A DNA stretch of 46,452 nucleotides from an uncultured Bacteroidales bacterium (GCA_900317925.1 ONIQ01000016.1:1-46452), one strand, 5' to 3'; shown: positions 16,664-28,089, counted from the stretch's first letter. Notes: a model not told the origin generated them from the letters alone. Made by a program: numbers and translations.

Positions 16664-16671
16664 TACTTTTG
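16664..16671 (+). promoter_or_regulatory. -7 box of the coiled-coil/MetH-like operon
   Basis: TACTTTTG at 16664-16671 fits TAnnTTTG, 26 bases before the ATG at 16698. The -33 region is AT-rich without a clear TTTG and overlaps the divergent minus-strand promoter. Confidence 0.55.
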
Positions 16672-16697
16672 TAAACTTGAAAACAAAAAATTACGAT

Positions 16698-17264
16698 ATG
16701 TTTAAATTTTTCTCCCTAATCGTCGCGTGCCTGACCTTGTCCATCAGCCTTTCCGCGCAGAACAACACGACTGCCGAAACCATAGAACATACCCGCGCGG
16801 CCGTAGCGTCCGCCCAGCAGACGCACGAAAAGCACGCTAAGGCGGCCAAACAGACCGTCTCCGAATCCAACGAGATCATTGACAATGCGAAGGATCGGGC
16901 CAAGAAGGCGAAAGAAGCCGCCAAAACGCTGAAAGCCTCCATCCGGGAGCAGGAATCCGAACTGCATGTGCAGAAACAGAGCCTGAAGGTCCAGAAGAAA
17001 TCCATGAAGATGGACGGCACGGTTTCCGCCCTGGAGAAACAGGAACTGAGCGCCCTTCAGCGAGACATCAACCAGCGGACGAAGAAGATCAAGAATGACA
17101 AGGCGATGCTCAAGCAGCACAACGCCCAGATTCGCTCCGCCCAAAAATCCATAACCGAGGCCAAGCGCAAAGCGGCCGCGGCCAAGAAGACTGCCAAAGC
17201 CAGCCAGTCCCGGCTGAAAGAGGCCCAGAAAGCCCACAAGGCCATGGAGAAAATGGCCAAATGA
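16698..17264 (+). CDS. secreted Lys/Ala-rich coiled-coil protein
   Basis: A 188-residue protein with a signal peptide (MFKFFSLIVACLTLSISLSAQ, predicted cut after about residue 20). An almost uninterrupted charged helix runs from about residue 25 to 188, rich in Lys, Ala, Gln and Glu with heptad-like spacing. There are no cysteines after the signal and no recognisable domain. It should be an elongated periplasmic protein; the function is unknown. Its stop overlaps the start of the MetH-like gene in an ATGA arrangement, so the two are translated together, although one is exported and the other cytoplasmic. Confidence 0.8.
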   Translation: MFKFFSLIVACLTLSISLSAQNNTTAETIEHTRAAVASAQQTHEKHAKAAKQTVSESNEIIDNAKDRAKKAKEAAKTLKASIREQESELHVQKQSLKVQKKSMKMDGTVSALEKQELSALQRDINQRTKKIKNDKAMLKQHNAQIRSAQKSITEAKRKAAAAKKTAKASQSRLKEAQKAHKAMEKMAK

Positions 17265-19477
17265 TCGACCAGAAGTTACTCGGTAAGAAAATATGGGTGC
17301 TGGACGGGGCGATGGATACCATGCTCCTTGCCGGAGGCGTGGAAGATCCCGATCTCGAACGCGTAAACCTGACGCACCCCGCCGTCGTCGCCGACGTGTA
17401 CCGGGAGTACATCGAGGCGGGAGCAGATATCATCCGGAGCAATACCTTCGGAGCCGATCCCCTTACCCAGAAAGATTTCGGCCTTGAGAAACTGGCCGCA
17501 GACATGACCCGTGCCGGCATCAGCATCGCCCGGGAAGCCGCCGATGCCGCCGACTCCTACGCCGGACGGCCCATTTTTGTCGCCGGCACCATCGGCCCTA
17601 CCAGCCTGTCCCTCGGCCTGTCCGCCCAACTCGGAAGCCAGGACGGGGAGGATGCCGTCTTCCAAGCCTTCCAGACCCAGATCCGCCTGCTCTCGGAAGG
17701 CGGAGCGGATCTCTTCCATTTTTCCGCTTTCCGCGATTTGCGCAATGCGCAACTGGCGCTTCAAGCCTGGCAGGAAACGGCTCCCGGCACCCCCGCCATG
17801 CTGACCTTTTTCATCAGCGGGAAATCCGGTGAAATCCTTTCCGGACACACGCTGAAAGACTGTTATGAAGCCGTCCAGGATTTCCCACTGACCGGCTTCG
17901 GGATCGAGTCCATCGAAGAGGGCAACGTCATTCTGGCCCTTGTCAAAGACATGAACGCATGGTGCCGTTTTCCGATTATCTGTCTGCCGGGCGCCGGTCT
18001 CCCCGGCGACGCCTCCTCCCATGACCAGAAACCCATCGTCCTAGCCTGCGATTTACGAAAAGCCACCCGCCGCGGCCTGCTGAACTTTGCCGGCGGCGGA
18101 ATGGGGACCGCTTCGGAGCATCTCTGCGCCATCGCCACGGCCCTCCAGAACGAGAAAATCCGCAAGATCCAAATCGGACAATGGCAGAAGAAACGGCCCC
18201 GCATGGCCATCGAGCCCGTTTTGGGCGATCTTCGTCAAACCCCGCTCCTGGTGGCCGACGCCCTCCGCAAGGCCGGCTTCGACATCCCGTCCAGAACCGG
18301 GAAAAAGGATCCCGACCTCTTCTGCATGGGCAGTCTCACCCTCCCCGGCCTGCTCCAGGCCGAAGCCTTCTGCCAGCAGCTGGCCGCCCGGAATGCCGAA
18401 GCGCCCCTGCTGCTCTGGGGCAATGCATCCTCCCCCAGCCATTGCCTCCACGTGCTGAACGCCATCTATCCGCACTGCTACTATGCCAAGGATATTCCTG
18501 CGCTGACAGACAGCGCGTTACGCTGTGCCACCGACCGGAACGCTTTTGAATCCGAGGAACAGGCTCGGTATCAGGAACTCCTGGATCAGAAAGCCCGTTC
18601 CCTCAACAACCAGAACGTCCCGGCAAATCCCCAGTTCAAGAACCGCACCTACATCCTCACGGACAAGCGTTTCCTGCACAGCAAGCCCACCTTCTCCCTG
18701 TCCATCGGGAAACTGGCCGATTGTATTTCCTGGGAGGAATTCCTCTCCGATTGCGGGTGCCCGCGGACCCGGAGCCGCAGCAAGGTCAAACGCGCCGCCC
18801 GCCAGCAGACCCTCCAGGACGGCAAGGATCTGCTCCAGAAAATCATTGAGACCGATGCCGTCCGCATGCGGGTTTCCGTCCGCGTGGTGGATGCCTGCAA
18901 CGACGACGACTGCATCTGCTTTACCGACCGGTACAAAAACGATGAAGCCGTCCGCCTCCCCATGCTGCGGCAAGAAGAGGATTCCTCGCTGGTTACGGGA
19001 CTGCGCGGCCGTTTTTCGATCGCCGATTTCGTTCCGGACAAGCTTTTTGGGAAGACGGGGCCCATCGGTTTCTTTGGCGTAACCCTGGAACTGGACCGGG
19101 AGGCCCTTCCACAAGGGGATGAAACGGAAGCCGCCCGTCTCCCGTTCATCTGGAAAGGTTTGCTGCAAGCCGCCGTCCGACGCATCCGGGACACCTACGC
19201 TTCCATCCTAAAAGAGCGGGCCGGAAGAGGCTTCAGCATCGCCCTGCCCCTGGTGGGCGAAGACGCCTGTCCCGACGTGAGCCTCCGGCGCGATATCCTG
19301 GAGCACCTTCCCGCTTCCGATGCCCTGGGCGTTACCCTGGACAAGGATTTCATGCCCACCCCCGCCGATACGGTGTTCGGGCTGATTTTGTTCCACCATC
19401 ATGCCTGCTGCCCGGCCCTCGGGGAAATCAGCCCGGAGCAATGGGCCGCTTATCGGAAAAAGCGGGGCCTTTCTTGA
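17261..19477 (+). CDS. degenerate MetH-like protein (Hcy + B12-like + activation domains, ligands lost)
   Basis: A 738-residue protein that follows cobalamin-dependent methionine synthase in order but lacks the pterin-binding domain and Cap. Residues 1-300 are a homocysteine-methyltransferase barrel (WVLDGAMDTML, RSNTFGA, VAGTIGPT, PGAGLP). The zinc cysteines are gone: GGCCGT is G278-G-G-M-G-T283, and the TGFGIE segment has no Cys. Residues 315-460 resemble the B12 domain (GSLTLPGLLQAE, YYAKD), but DxHxxG is D323-L-R-Q-T-P328, so the cobalt-ligand histidine is missing. Residues about 475-738 resemble the SAM-dependent activation domain (ISWEEF, IADFVPDKLFGKTGPIGFFGV, AYRKKRGLS), with the RxxxGYPACP motif reduced to GEDACP. 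The frame is intact, so it is a maintained paralogue rather than debris. The catalytic function is probably lost; a regulatory or binding role is inference. Confidence 0.8.
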   Translation: MIDQKLLGKKIWVLDGAMDTMLLAGGVEDPDLERVNLTHPAVVADVYREYIEAGADIIRSNTFGADPLTQKDFGLEKLAADMTRAGISIAREAADAADSYAGRPIFVAGTIGPTSLSLGLSAQLGSQDGEDAVFQAFQTQIRLLSEGGADLFHFSAFRDLRNAQLALQAWQETAPGTPAMLTFFISGKSGEILSGHTLKDCYEAVQDFPLTGFGIESIEEGNVILALVKDMNAWCRFPIICLPGAGLPGDASSHDQKPIVLACDLRKATRRGLLNFAGGGMGTASEHLCAIATALQNEKIRKIQIGQWQKKRPRMAIEPVLGDLRQTPLLVADALRKAGFDIPSRTGKKDPDLFCMGSLTLPGLLQAEAFCQQLAARNAEAPLLLWGNASSPSHCLHVLNAIYPHCYYAKDIPALTDSALRCATDRNAFESEEQARYQELLDQKARSLNNQNVPANPQFKNRTYILTDKRFLHSKPTFSLSIGKLADCISWEEFLSDCGCPRTRSRSKVKRAARQQTLQDGKDLLQKIIETDAVRMRVSVRVVDACNDDDCICFTDRYKNDEAVRLPMLRQEEDSSLVTGLRGRFSIADFVPDKLFGKTGPIGFFGVTLELDREALPQGDETEAARLPFIWKGLLQAAVRRIRDTYASILKERAGRGFSIALPLVGEDACPDVSLRRDILEHLPASDALGVTLDKDFMPTPADTVFGLILFHHHACCPALGEISPEQWAAYRKKRGLS

Positions 19478-19504
19478 TTTTATCTATAAGTATTATTATA
19501 TTTG
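19474..19504 (+). promoter_or_regulatory. promoter of the V-type ATPase operon
   Basis: TATATTTG at 19497-19504 is an exact TAnnTTTG -7 box. TTG at 19474-19476 is the -33 element with 20 bases between, overlapping the stop codon of the MetH-like gene. The leader to the subunit E start is about 30 bases. Confidence 0.7.
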
Positions 19505-19541
19505 TGAGTTTTATTAAACCAGATAATAATACTTCAAAAAA

Positions 19542-20144
19542 ATGGATAAATTACAGGAACTGACAGACAAACTGTTTAACGAGGGTTTGTCAAAAGGCAA
19601 AGCCGAGGGTGAAGCCCTCCTCGCCAAGGCCAGGAAAGAAGCGGAAGAAATCATCGCCCATGCCAACAAAGAGGCAGAGACCATCGTTGAAAAGGCCCGC
19701 CGTGAAGCCGAAGACCTTGCCACCAAGGTAAACGGTGACCTGCGCATGGCCGGTGCCCAGACGCTTCAGGCCACCCGGAAGGACATCGAAGACCTGATCA
19801 TCACGAAAATCACGGATACCCAGGTCAAAGAGGCCCTCTCGGCTCCTGCATTCATCAAAGAGATCATCGAAGCCGTTGCCCGGAACTTCAACGCCGGACA
19901 GGCCGGAGACCTGGCCCTGGTGCTCCCCGAGAGCCTGCGCAACCAGCTGGAGCCCTTCGTCAAGAACGAACTGGGGAAGATCCTGGGCAGCAACGTAGAA
20001 GCCTCCTTCTCGAAGAAAATCGCCGGCGGCTTCACCATCGGTCCCAAAGACGGCAGTTATTTTATCAGCCTCACGGATGAAACCTTCCGCGCGTTGATCG
20101 GCGAGTATCTCCGTCCCACCACCAAGAAGCTCCTGTTCGGATAA
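19542..20144 (+). CDS. atpE: V-type ATP synthase subunit E
   Basis: A 200-residue peripheral-stalk subunit. The N-terminal half (1-75) is a long charged helix (KAEGEALLAKARKEAEEII), and the C-terminal half (about 95-200) is the globular head-binding domain ending in RPTTKKLLFG. It connects the catalytic A3B3 head to the membrane part of a V-type rotary ATPase. It is the first gene of the operon, with its own promoter. The TAA overlaps the next ATG by one base. Confidence 0.9.
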   Translation: MDKLQELTDKLFNEGLSKGKAEGEALLAKARKEAEEIIAHANKEAETIVEKARREAEDLATKVNGDLRMAGAQTLQATRKDIEDLIITKITDTQVKEALSAPAFIKEIIEAVARNFNAGQAGDLALVLPESLRNQLEPFVKNELGKILGSNVEASFSKKIAGGFTIGPKDGSYFISLTDETFRALIGEYLRPTTKKLLFG

Positions 20145-20743
20145 TGAGCAATTTCGAATACATCATCGCCAGTCTCCCCTACCTGACGCCCGGCTACCAT
20201 TATGCCGAGGGGAAGGGGTTCCAGGATGTGCTCGGTGAAATCCGACGGGACCTTTCCGCCCGGGACAATGCCACGCTGGACTTCCTGTTGAAGGGGTTCG
20301 ACGCCGATTCGCTGGACGCGCCGTTCTACGAAGAGGCCCTGCACGGCGGCAACCGTTTCCTGCGGGAGTATTTCCGGTTCGACCTGAACCTGCGCAACGC
20401 CAAGGTCCGTTACCTGAACCGGCAACTGGCCCGCGACGCCGAGCAGGATGTCCTGGGAATCGACGGAGGCGAATTCGAGGAGGCTTCGAAAGTGGACGCC
20501 GTGCTGCAAGGGACCGACCTCATCGCCCGTGAAAAGGGGCTGGACGACCTGACCTGGGCCAAGGTGGATTCCCTTTCCACCTTCCATTATTTCGACCTCA
20601 CCGCCGTCCTGGCCTATGTGGCCAAGCTCCACATTGCCGACCGCTGGCTGGCCCTGGACGAAGCCCGCGGACGGGAACTGTTCCGCAAGCTCGTAGATGA
20701 GGTGCGCGGCACCTTCAAGGGCGTACATTACAATGAACAATAA
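20144..20743 (+). CDS. DUF2764 protein, V-ATPase subunit C-like
   Basis: A 199-residue helical protein of the DUF2764 family, which sits in V-type ATPase operons of Bacteroidota and some other bacteria at the place of subunit C. The opening NFEYIIASLPYLTPG is typical, and the rest is rich in helical, acidic segments. By position it should be the central-stalk-to-ring connector or an assembly factor; this is inference from gene order. It starts one base into the preceding stop (TAATG) and ends 13 bases before the subunit A start. Confidence 0.85.
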   Translation: MSNFEYIIASLPYLTPGYHYAEGKGFQDVLGEIRRDLSARDNATLDFLLKGFDADSLDAPFYEEALHGGNRFLREYFRFDLNLRNAKVRYLNRQLARDAEQDVLGIDGGEFEEASKVDAVLQGTDLIAREKGLDDLTWAKVDSLSTFHYFDLTAVLAYVAKLHIADRWLALDEARGRELFRKLVDEVRGTFKGVHYNEQ

Positions 20744-20756
20744 AAATAAAGGATAT

Positions 20757-22511
20757 ATGAAAACCACTGGTATCGTAACCGGAATCGTTTCCAACCTCGT
20801 GACCGTCCGTGTAGACGGCCCGGTTGCCGAAAACGAGATCTGCTACATCACCCTGGACGACACCGCCCTCATGGCGGAGGTCATCAAGGTGACGGGCAAG
20901 AACGCATCGGTGCAGGTATTCGAAAGCACGCGCGGCCTGAAGAACGGCGACAAAGTCGAGTTCCAGGGCCGGATGCTGGAGGCTACCCTGGGACCCGGCC
21001 TGCTGACCGGCGTCTATGACGGCCTCCTGAACGACCTCACCACCATGAAGGATGTCTTCCTCAAGCGCGGCGAATACACCGACCCGCTGGACCACACCAA
21101 GCTCTGGGACTTCACGCCCATCGCCGCCCCCGGCGACAAGGTCGTGGCCGCAGACTGGCTGGGCGAAGTCAAGGAAGGCTGGCTGCCTCACAAAATCATG
21201 GTCCCTTTCTCCTTCAAGGGAGAATTTACCGTCAAATCCGTCGCCCCTGCCGGACAATACACCATCGACAAGGAAGTGGCCGTCCTGGTGAACGAAGAGG
21301 GAGAAGAAGTCCCTGTCTGCATGTGGCAGAAATGGCCTGTCAAGGTGGCCGTCAAGGGCTATAAGGAGAAACCGCGCCCCAGCCGCATCATGGAAACGGG
21401 CGTGCGCGTCATCGACACCCTCAACCCCATCGCGGAAGGCGGCACGGGCTTCATTCCCGGACCGTTCGGCTGCGGCAAGACCGTGCTCCAGCACGCCATC
21501 GCCAAGCAGGGCGATGCCGAAGTCATCGTGATGGCGGCCTGCGGCGAGCGTGCCAACGAGGTGGTGGAAATCTTCACCGAGTTCCCGGAACTGATCGACC
21601 CGCATACCGGCCGTCACCTGATGGAACGGACCACCATCATTTGCAACACCTCCAACATGCCGGTGGCGGCGCGTGAGGCATCGGTCTATACGGCCATGAC
21701 CATCTGCGAGTACTACCGGGCCATGGGTCTGAAGTGCCTGCTGCTGGCCGATTCCACTTCCCGCTGGGCCCAGGCGCTCCGTGAGATGAGTAACCGTATG
21801 GAAGAACTTCCGGGTGCGGATGCCTTCCCGGTGGACCTTTCCGCCATCATCTCCAATTTCTACGCCCGCGCGGGCATGGTGGTGCTGAACAATGGCCAGA
21901 CGGGTGCCGTCACCTTCATCGGAACGGTCTCCCCTGCCGGCGGTAACCTGAAGGAACCGGTGACCGAGAGCACCAAGAAGGCCGCCCGCTGTTTCTATGC
22001 CCTGGAGCAGAACCGCGCCGACCAGAAGCGCTACCCGGCCGTGAACCCCATCGATTCGTATTCCAAATACCTCGAGTACCCGGAAATCCAGGCCTACCTG
22101 GACGAGACGGTCGAGCCGGGCTGGACCAACAAGGTATCCCGCGCCAAAAACATCATCCGCCAGGGACGCGACGCCGCCGAACAGATCAACATCCTCGGTG
22201 ACGACGGCGTGCCGATGGCCTATCACGAGACCTTCTGGAAGTCCGAACTCGTGGACTTCGTCATCCTCCAGCAGGATGCCTTCGACCCCATCGACAGCCT
22301 CTGCCCGATGGAACGCCAGCAGTTTATGCTGGACCTGGTCCTGGACATCTGCGCGAAGGAATTCTCCTTCGAGAACTTCGAGGAATGCCGCAACTACTTC
22401 AAGGAAATGATCAACCTGCTCCGGCAGATGAACTATTCCGAATTCCACGGCGAATCCTTTGAAAAATATGTGAAAGAACTCAATAACCTCCTGGAAAGCA
22501 ATGGCAAATAA
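20757..22511 (+). CDS. atpA: V-type ATP synthase catalytic subunit A
   Basis: A 584-residue catalytic subunit that hydrolyses or makes ATP. The N-terminal beta-barrel starts TTGIVTGIVSNLVTVRVDG. The non-homologous insertion is at about 110-190. The Walker A loop is G235-P-F-G-C-G-K241-T242, and SNMPVAAREASVYT and the LADSTSRWAQALREMSNRMEE region follow. ATG at 20757 gives the family start; the frame is open further upstream to 20697 but only over the end of DUF2764. It overlaps subunit B by 11 bases. Confidence 0.97.
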   Translation: MKTTGIVTGIVSNLVTVRVDGPVAENEICYITLDDTALMAEVIKVTGKNASVQVFESTRGLKNGDKVEFQGRMLEATLGPGLLTGVYDGLLNDLTTMKDVFLKRGEYTDPLDHTKLWDFTPIAAPGDKVVAADWLGEVKEGWLPHKIMVPFSFKGEFTVKSVAPAGQYTIDKEVAVLVNEEGEEVPVCMWQKWPVKVAVKGYKEKPRPSRIMETGVRVIDTLNPIAEGGTGFIPGPFGCGKTVLQHAIAKQGDAEVIVMAACGERANEVVEIFTEFPELIDPHTGRHLMERTTIICNTSNMPVAAREASVYTAMTICEYYRAMGLKCLLLADSTSRWAQALREMSNRMEELPGADAFPVDLSAIISNFYARAGMVVLNNGQTGAVTFIGTVSPAGGNLKEPVTESTKKAARCFYALEQNRADQKRYPAVNPIDSYSKYLEYPEIQAYLDETVEPGWTNKVSRAKNIIRQGRDAAEQINILGDDGVPMAYHETFWKSELVDFVILQQDAFDPIDSLCPMERQQFMLDLVLDICAKEFSFENFEECRNYFKEMINLLRQMNYSEFHGESFEKYVKELNNLLESNGK

Positions 22512-23820
22512 AGTATATCAAAGAGTCTATACGCAGCTGGAAGCCATCACGAAAGCCACCGTGGCCCTTCGCGCGACGGGTGTTTCGAACGATGAGCTGG
22601 CCACCGTGCACGGCCGTCTGGCCCAGGTGGTGAAGACCAAGGGCGACACCGTCACCCTGCAGGTATTCTCCGGAACGGAGGGCATCCCCACCAATGCGGA
22701 AGTCGCCTTCCTGGGCGCTCCGCCTACCTTAAAAGTCAGCGATCAGCTCTCCGGCCGTTTCTTCGACGCTTACGGCCACCCCATCGACGGCGGGCCCGAG
22801 GTGGAAGGGGAAGAACGTCAGATCGGCGGTCCTTCCGTGAACCCGTACAAACGCCGTCAGCCCTCGCAGCTGATCCCGACGGGCATCGCGGGCATCGACC
22901 TGAACAACACCATCGTCTCCGGACAGAAGATTCCGTTCTTCGCCGACCCGGACCAGCCGTATAACGCGGTCATGGCCGATGTGGCCCTGCGCGCCGATGT
23001 GGACAAGATCATCCTGGGCGGCATGGGTCTTTCGAACGACGACTACCTGGCCTTCCGCCACGCCTTCGAAGGTGCCGGCGCCCTGGAGAAGATCATCAGT
23101 TTCGTGAACACGACGGAAGAGCCGCCGGTGGAGCGTCTGCTCATCCCGGACATGGCCCTGACCGCCGCCGAATATTTTGCCGTTGACAAGAACGAGAAGG
23201 TGCTCGTCCTGCTGACGGACATGACCCTGTACGCCGATGCCCTGTCCATCGTTTCCAACCGTATGGACCAGATCCCGTCCAAGGATTCCATGCCGGGCTC
23301 GCTGTATTCCGACCTCGCCAAGATTTATGAAAAGGCCGTGCAGCTGCCCTCCGGCGGCTCCATCACCATCATCGCGGTGACCACCCTGAACGATGGCGAT
23401 ATCACGCACGCCATCCCGGACAATACCGGTTACATCACGGAAGGCCAGCTCTTCCTGCGGGCCGATGCGGATTCGGGCAAGGTCATCATCGACCCGTTCC
23501 GTTCCCTGTCCCGTCTGAAACAGCTGGTCCAGGGCAAGCAGACCCGCGACGACCACAGCCAGGTCATGAACGCCGGCGTACGGCTCTATGCCGACGCGCA
23601 GAACGCGAAGACCAAGCTGGAGAACGGTTTCGACCTGTCCGACTACGACCATCGCTGCCTCGCCTACGCGAAGGAGTATGCCACCCGGTTGCTCTCCATC
23701 GATGTAAACATCAAGATCGACGAGATGCTGGACACCGCGTGGGAGCTCTTCGCCAAGTACTTCTCGAAGGCCGAGACCGGTATCAAACAGACATTCATCG
23801 ATAAATACTGGAAAGGATAA
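22501..23820 (+). CDS. atpB: V-type ATP synthase regulatory subunit B
   Basis: A 439-residue non-catalytic nucleotide-site subunit that alternates with A in the head. It has the N-terminal barrel (KATVALRATGVSNDELATV), then NPYKRRQPSQLIPTGIAGID, LLTDMTLYADALSIVSNRMDQIPSKDSMPGSLYSDLAKIYEKA and the C-terminal helical domain. No P-loop is present, as expected for B. The start lies inside the end of the A gene (11-base overlap), and TAATG joins it to subunit D. Confidence 0.97.
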   Translation: MANKVYQRVYTQLEAITKATVALRATGVSNDELATVHGRLAQVVKTKGDTVTLQVFSGTEGIPTNAEVAFLGAPPTLKVSDQLSGRFFDAYGHPIDGGPEVEGEERQIGGPSVNPYKRRQPSQLIPTGIAGIDLNNTIVSGQKIPFFADPDQPYNAVMADVALRADVDKIILGGMGLSNDDYLAFRHAFEGAGALEKIISFVNTTEEPPVERLLIPDMALTAAEYFAVDKNEKVLVLLTDMTLYADALSIVSNRMDQIPSKDSMPGSLYSDLAKIYEKAVQLPSGGSITIIAVTTLNDGDITHAIPDNTGYITEGQLFLRADADSGKVIIDPFRSLSRLKQLVQGKQTRDDHSQVMNAGVRLYADAQNAKTKLENGFDLSDYDHRCLAYAKEYATRLLSIDVNIKIDEMLDTAWELFAKYFSKAETGIKQTFIDKYWKG

Positions 23821-24424
23821 TGGCCATCAAGTTCCAATACAACAAGACCGCCCTGAACAACCTGTCCAAGCAGCTGAAAATGCGGCAGAAGGCGCTTCCT
23901 ACCTTGCAGAACAAGGAGAGTGCCCTGCGGCTGGAGGTGCGCAAGGCCAAGGAGCAGGCGGAGTCTCTGCTGAAGGATCTTGACAACGCCCTGGCCCGGT
24001 ACGACTACCTGGCCGCCCTCTGGAACGAATTCGAGCCCGGCCTGATTGCCATCACGGACATCGACCTGGTAACGGTAAAGGTGGCGGGCGTGAAAACCCC
24101 GCACCTGGACGGCATCCACTACGAGCTGCGCCCCTTCAACGCCTTCGTCAAACCGGCCTGGTATGCCGACGGCGTGGCCATCCTCAAGGAACTGAGCCGC
24201 CTGGGCATCGAATCGGAAGTGTATCGCGAGAAAGCACGCATCCTGGACTGGCAGCGCAAAAAGACCACCCAGAAGGTGAACCTGTACGAAAAGGTTCAGA
24301 TTCCGGGTTACCAGGAGGCCATCCGCAAGATCAAACGGTATATGGAGGACGAGGAAAACCTTTCCAAGGCTTCCCAGAAAATTGTCAAGAGCCGTCATGC
24401 GGCTGAAGAAGAGGAGGAAGAGCT

Positions 24425-24428
<4 letters not shown>
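23820..24428 (+). CDS. atpD: V-type ATP synthase subunit D (central rotor)
   Basis: A 202-residue central-shaft subunit. Two long helices (about 1-70 and 125-195) make the coiled coil that rotates inside the A3B3 head; FQYNKTALNNLSKQLKMRQKALP is typical of the family start. The acidic tail EEEEEEL lies over the beginning of the subunit I gene (4-base overlap). No subunit F gene follows, as is usual for this Bacteroidota operon type. Confidence 0.93.
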
Positions 24429-26672
<2,244 letters not shown>

Positions 26673-26676
26673 GGTT

Positions 26677-28089
26677 ATGACACTGATCAAATCCATCTCC
26701 GGTATCCGGGGAACCATCGGTGGGGAGCCGGGCCAGGCCCTGACCCCCATCGATATCGTTAAATTCACGGCCGCCTATGCGGCGACCCTGCCCCAGCGGA
26801 AGAGCGCCCCGAACGGGGATCGCTACAAAATCGTGGTGGGCAAGGACGCCCGCATCAGCGGTGAGATGGTGGAACAGCTGGTGGTAGGAACCCTGGTGGG
26901 CTGCGGCATAGACGTGGTCAAATGCGGCTTCGCCTCCACCCCCACCACGGAAATGGCCGTCCTCTTCGCCGAGGCCGACGGCGGTATCATCTTGACCGCC
27001 AGCCACAACCCGCGCCAGTGGAATGCCCTGAAACTCCTGAACGACAAGGGAGAATTCCTTACCGCAGCCGAGGGACAGGCTGTCCTGGATCTCGCGGAGA
27101 AGGAGACCTTCTCCTTTGCAGAGGTGGACAACCTGGGCACGATCGAGGAAGAAGACTTCACGGACAAACACCTGGACGCCGTCCTGGCGCTTCCGGCCGT
27201 GGATGTGGATGCCGTCAAGGCCGCCAAATTCACGGTGGTGGTGGATGCCGTCAACAGCGTGGGCGGTATCATCATGCCCCGCCTGCTGAAACGGCTGGGC
27301 GTGAAGTGTATCGGCCTCAACTGCAACCCTACCGGCGATTTCGCCCATAATCCCGAGCCCCTTCCCGCCAACCTGACGGACCTCTGCCAGACCGTGGTAA
27401 AGGAAAAGGCCGACCTGGGCGTGAGCGTAGATCCGGATGTAGACCGGCTGGCCTTCATCTGCGAGAACGGGGAGCCCTTCGTGGAAGAATATACCCTTGT
27501 CAGCGTGGCCGACTACCTCTGTGAACTCGCTGCAAAGGAAGGCAAGCCCATCGCAACCGTCTCCAACCTCTCCTCTACCCGCGCCCTGCGGGATGTAACG
27601 GAAAAGCACGGAGGCAAGTATTACGCTGCTGCCGTGGGCGAGGTGAACGTAACCACCAAGATGCACGAGGTGAACGCCCTTATCGGCGGCGAAGGCAACG
27701 GCGGCGTCATCTATCCCGCCATCCACACCGGACGCGATGCCATGGTGGGTGTAGCCCTCTTCCTGAGCAATCTCGCCCATAAGAAGATGAAGGTGAGCGA
27801 GTTGAAGCAGACCTACCCGCAGTATTTCATTGCCAAGAACAAGATCCAGCTCAGCGATTCCGCCCTTATCGGGAAAATTCTGGAACAGCTGAAGGTCATC
27901 TACGCCCGGGAAGATGTCAACACCCTCGACGGCGTGAAGATCAGTTTCGAGCAGAAAAAACAGTGGGTCCATTTGCGTAAATCCAACACCGAACCCATCA
28001 TCCGCATCTATGCCGAGGCCGGAACCATGGCTGAAGCGGAAGCCCTCGCCAACGAGGTGATCGGAGTGGCCAACCGGATCATCGGCTGA
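26677..28089 (+). CDS. glmM: phosphoglucosamine mutase-type phosphohexomutase
   Basis: A 470-residue alpha-D-phosphohexomutase. The phosphoserine loop is T107-A-S109-H-N-P112, the metal loop D252-P-D-V-D256-R, the sugar-binding loop GGEGNGGVIYP (about 337), and the phosphate-binding loop RKSNTEPIIRIY near the C-terminus. The start LIKSISGIRGTIGG matches the Bacteroidales GlmM type, which interconverts glucosamine-6-phosphate and glucosamine-1-phosphate for peptidoglycan synthesis. Specificity for glucosamine over mannose or glucose is inferred from overall likeness. It follows the K subunit by four bases and overlaps the next gene (TGATG), so it is probably in the V-ATPase transcript. Confidence 0.88.
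   Translation: MTLIKSISGIRGTIGGEPGQALTPIDIVKFTAAYAATLPQRKSAPNGDRYKIVVGKDARISGEMVEQLVVGTLVGCGIDVVKCGFASTPTTEMAVLFAEADGGIILTASHNPRQWNALKLLNDKGEFLTAAEGQAVLDLAEKETFSFAEVDNLGTIEEEDFTDKHLDAVLALPAVDVDAVKAAKFTVVVDAVNSVGGIIMPRLLKRLGVKCIGLNCNPTGDFAHNPEPLPANLTDLCQTVVKEKADLGVSVDPDVDRLAFICENGEPFVEEYTLVSVADYLCELAAKEGKPIATVSNLSSTRALRDVTEKHGGKYYAAAVGEVNVTTKMHEVNALIGGEGNGGVIYPAIHTGRDAMVGVALFLSNLAHKKMKVSELKQTYPQYFIAKNKIQLSDSALIGKILEQLKVIYAREDVNTLDGVKISFEQKKQWVHLRKSNTEPIIRIYAEAGTMAEAEALANEVIGVANRIIG

Noticed and set aside
20715-22448. Long minus-strand open frame opposite V-ATPase subunit A
   Set aside because: It mirrors the codon bias of the real gene, and the product has no recognisable domain.
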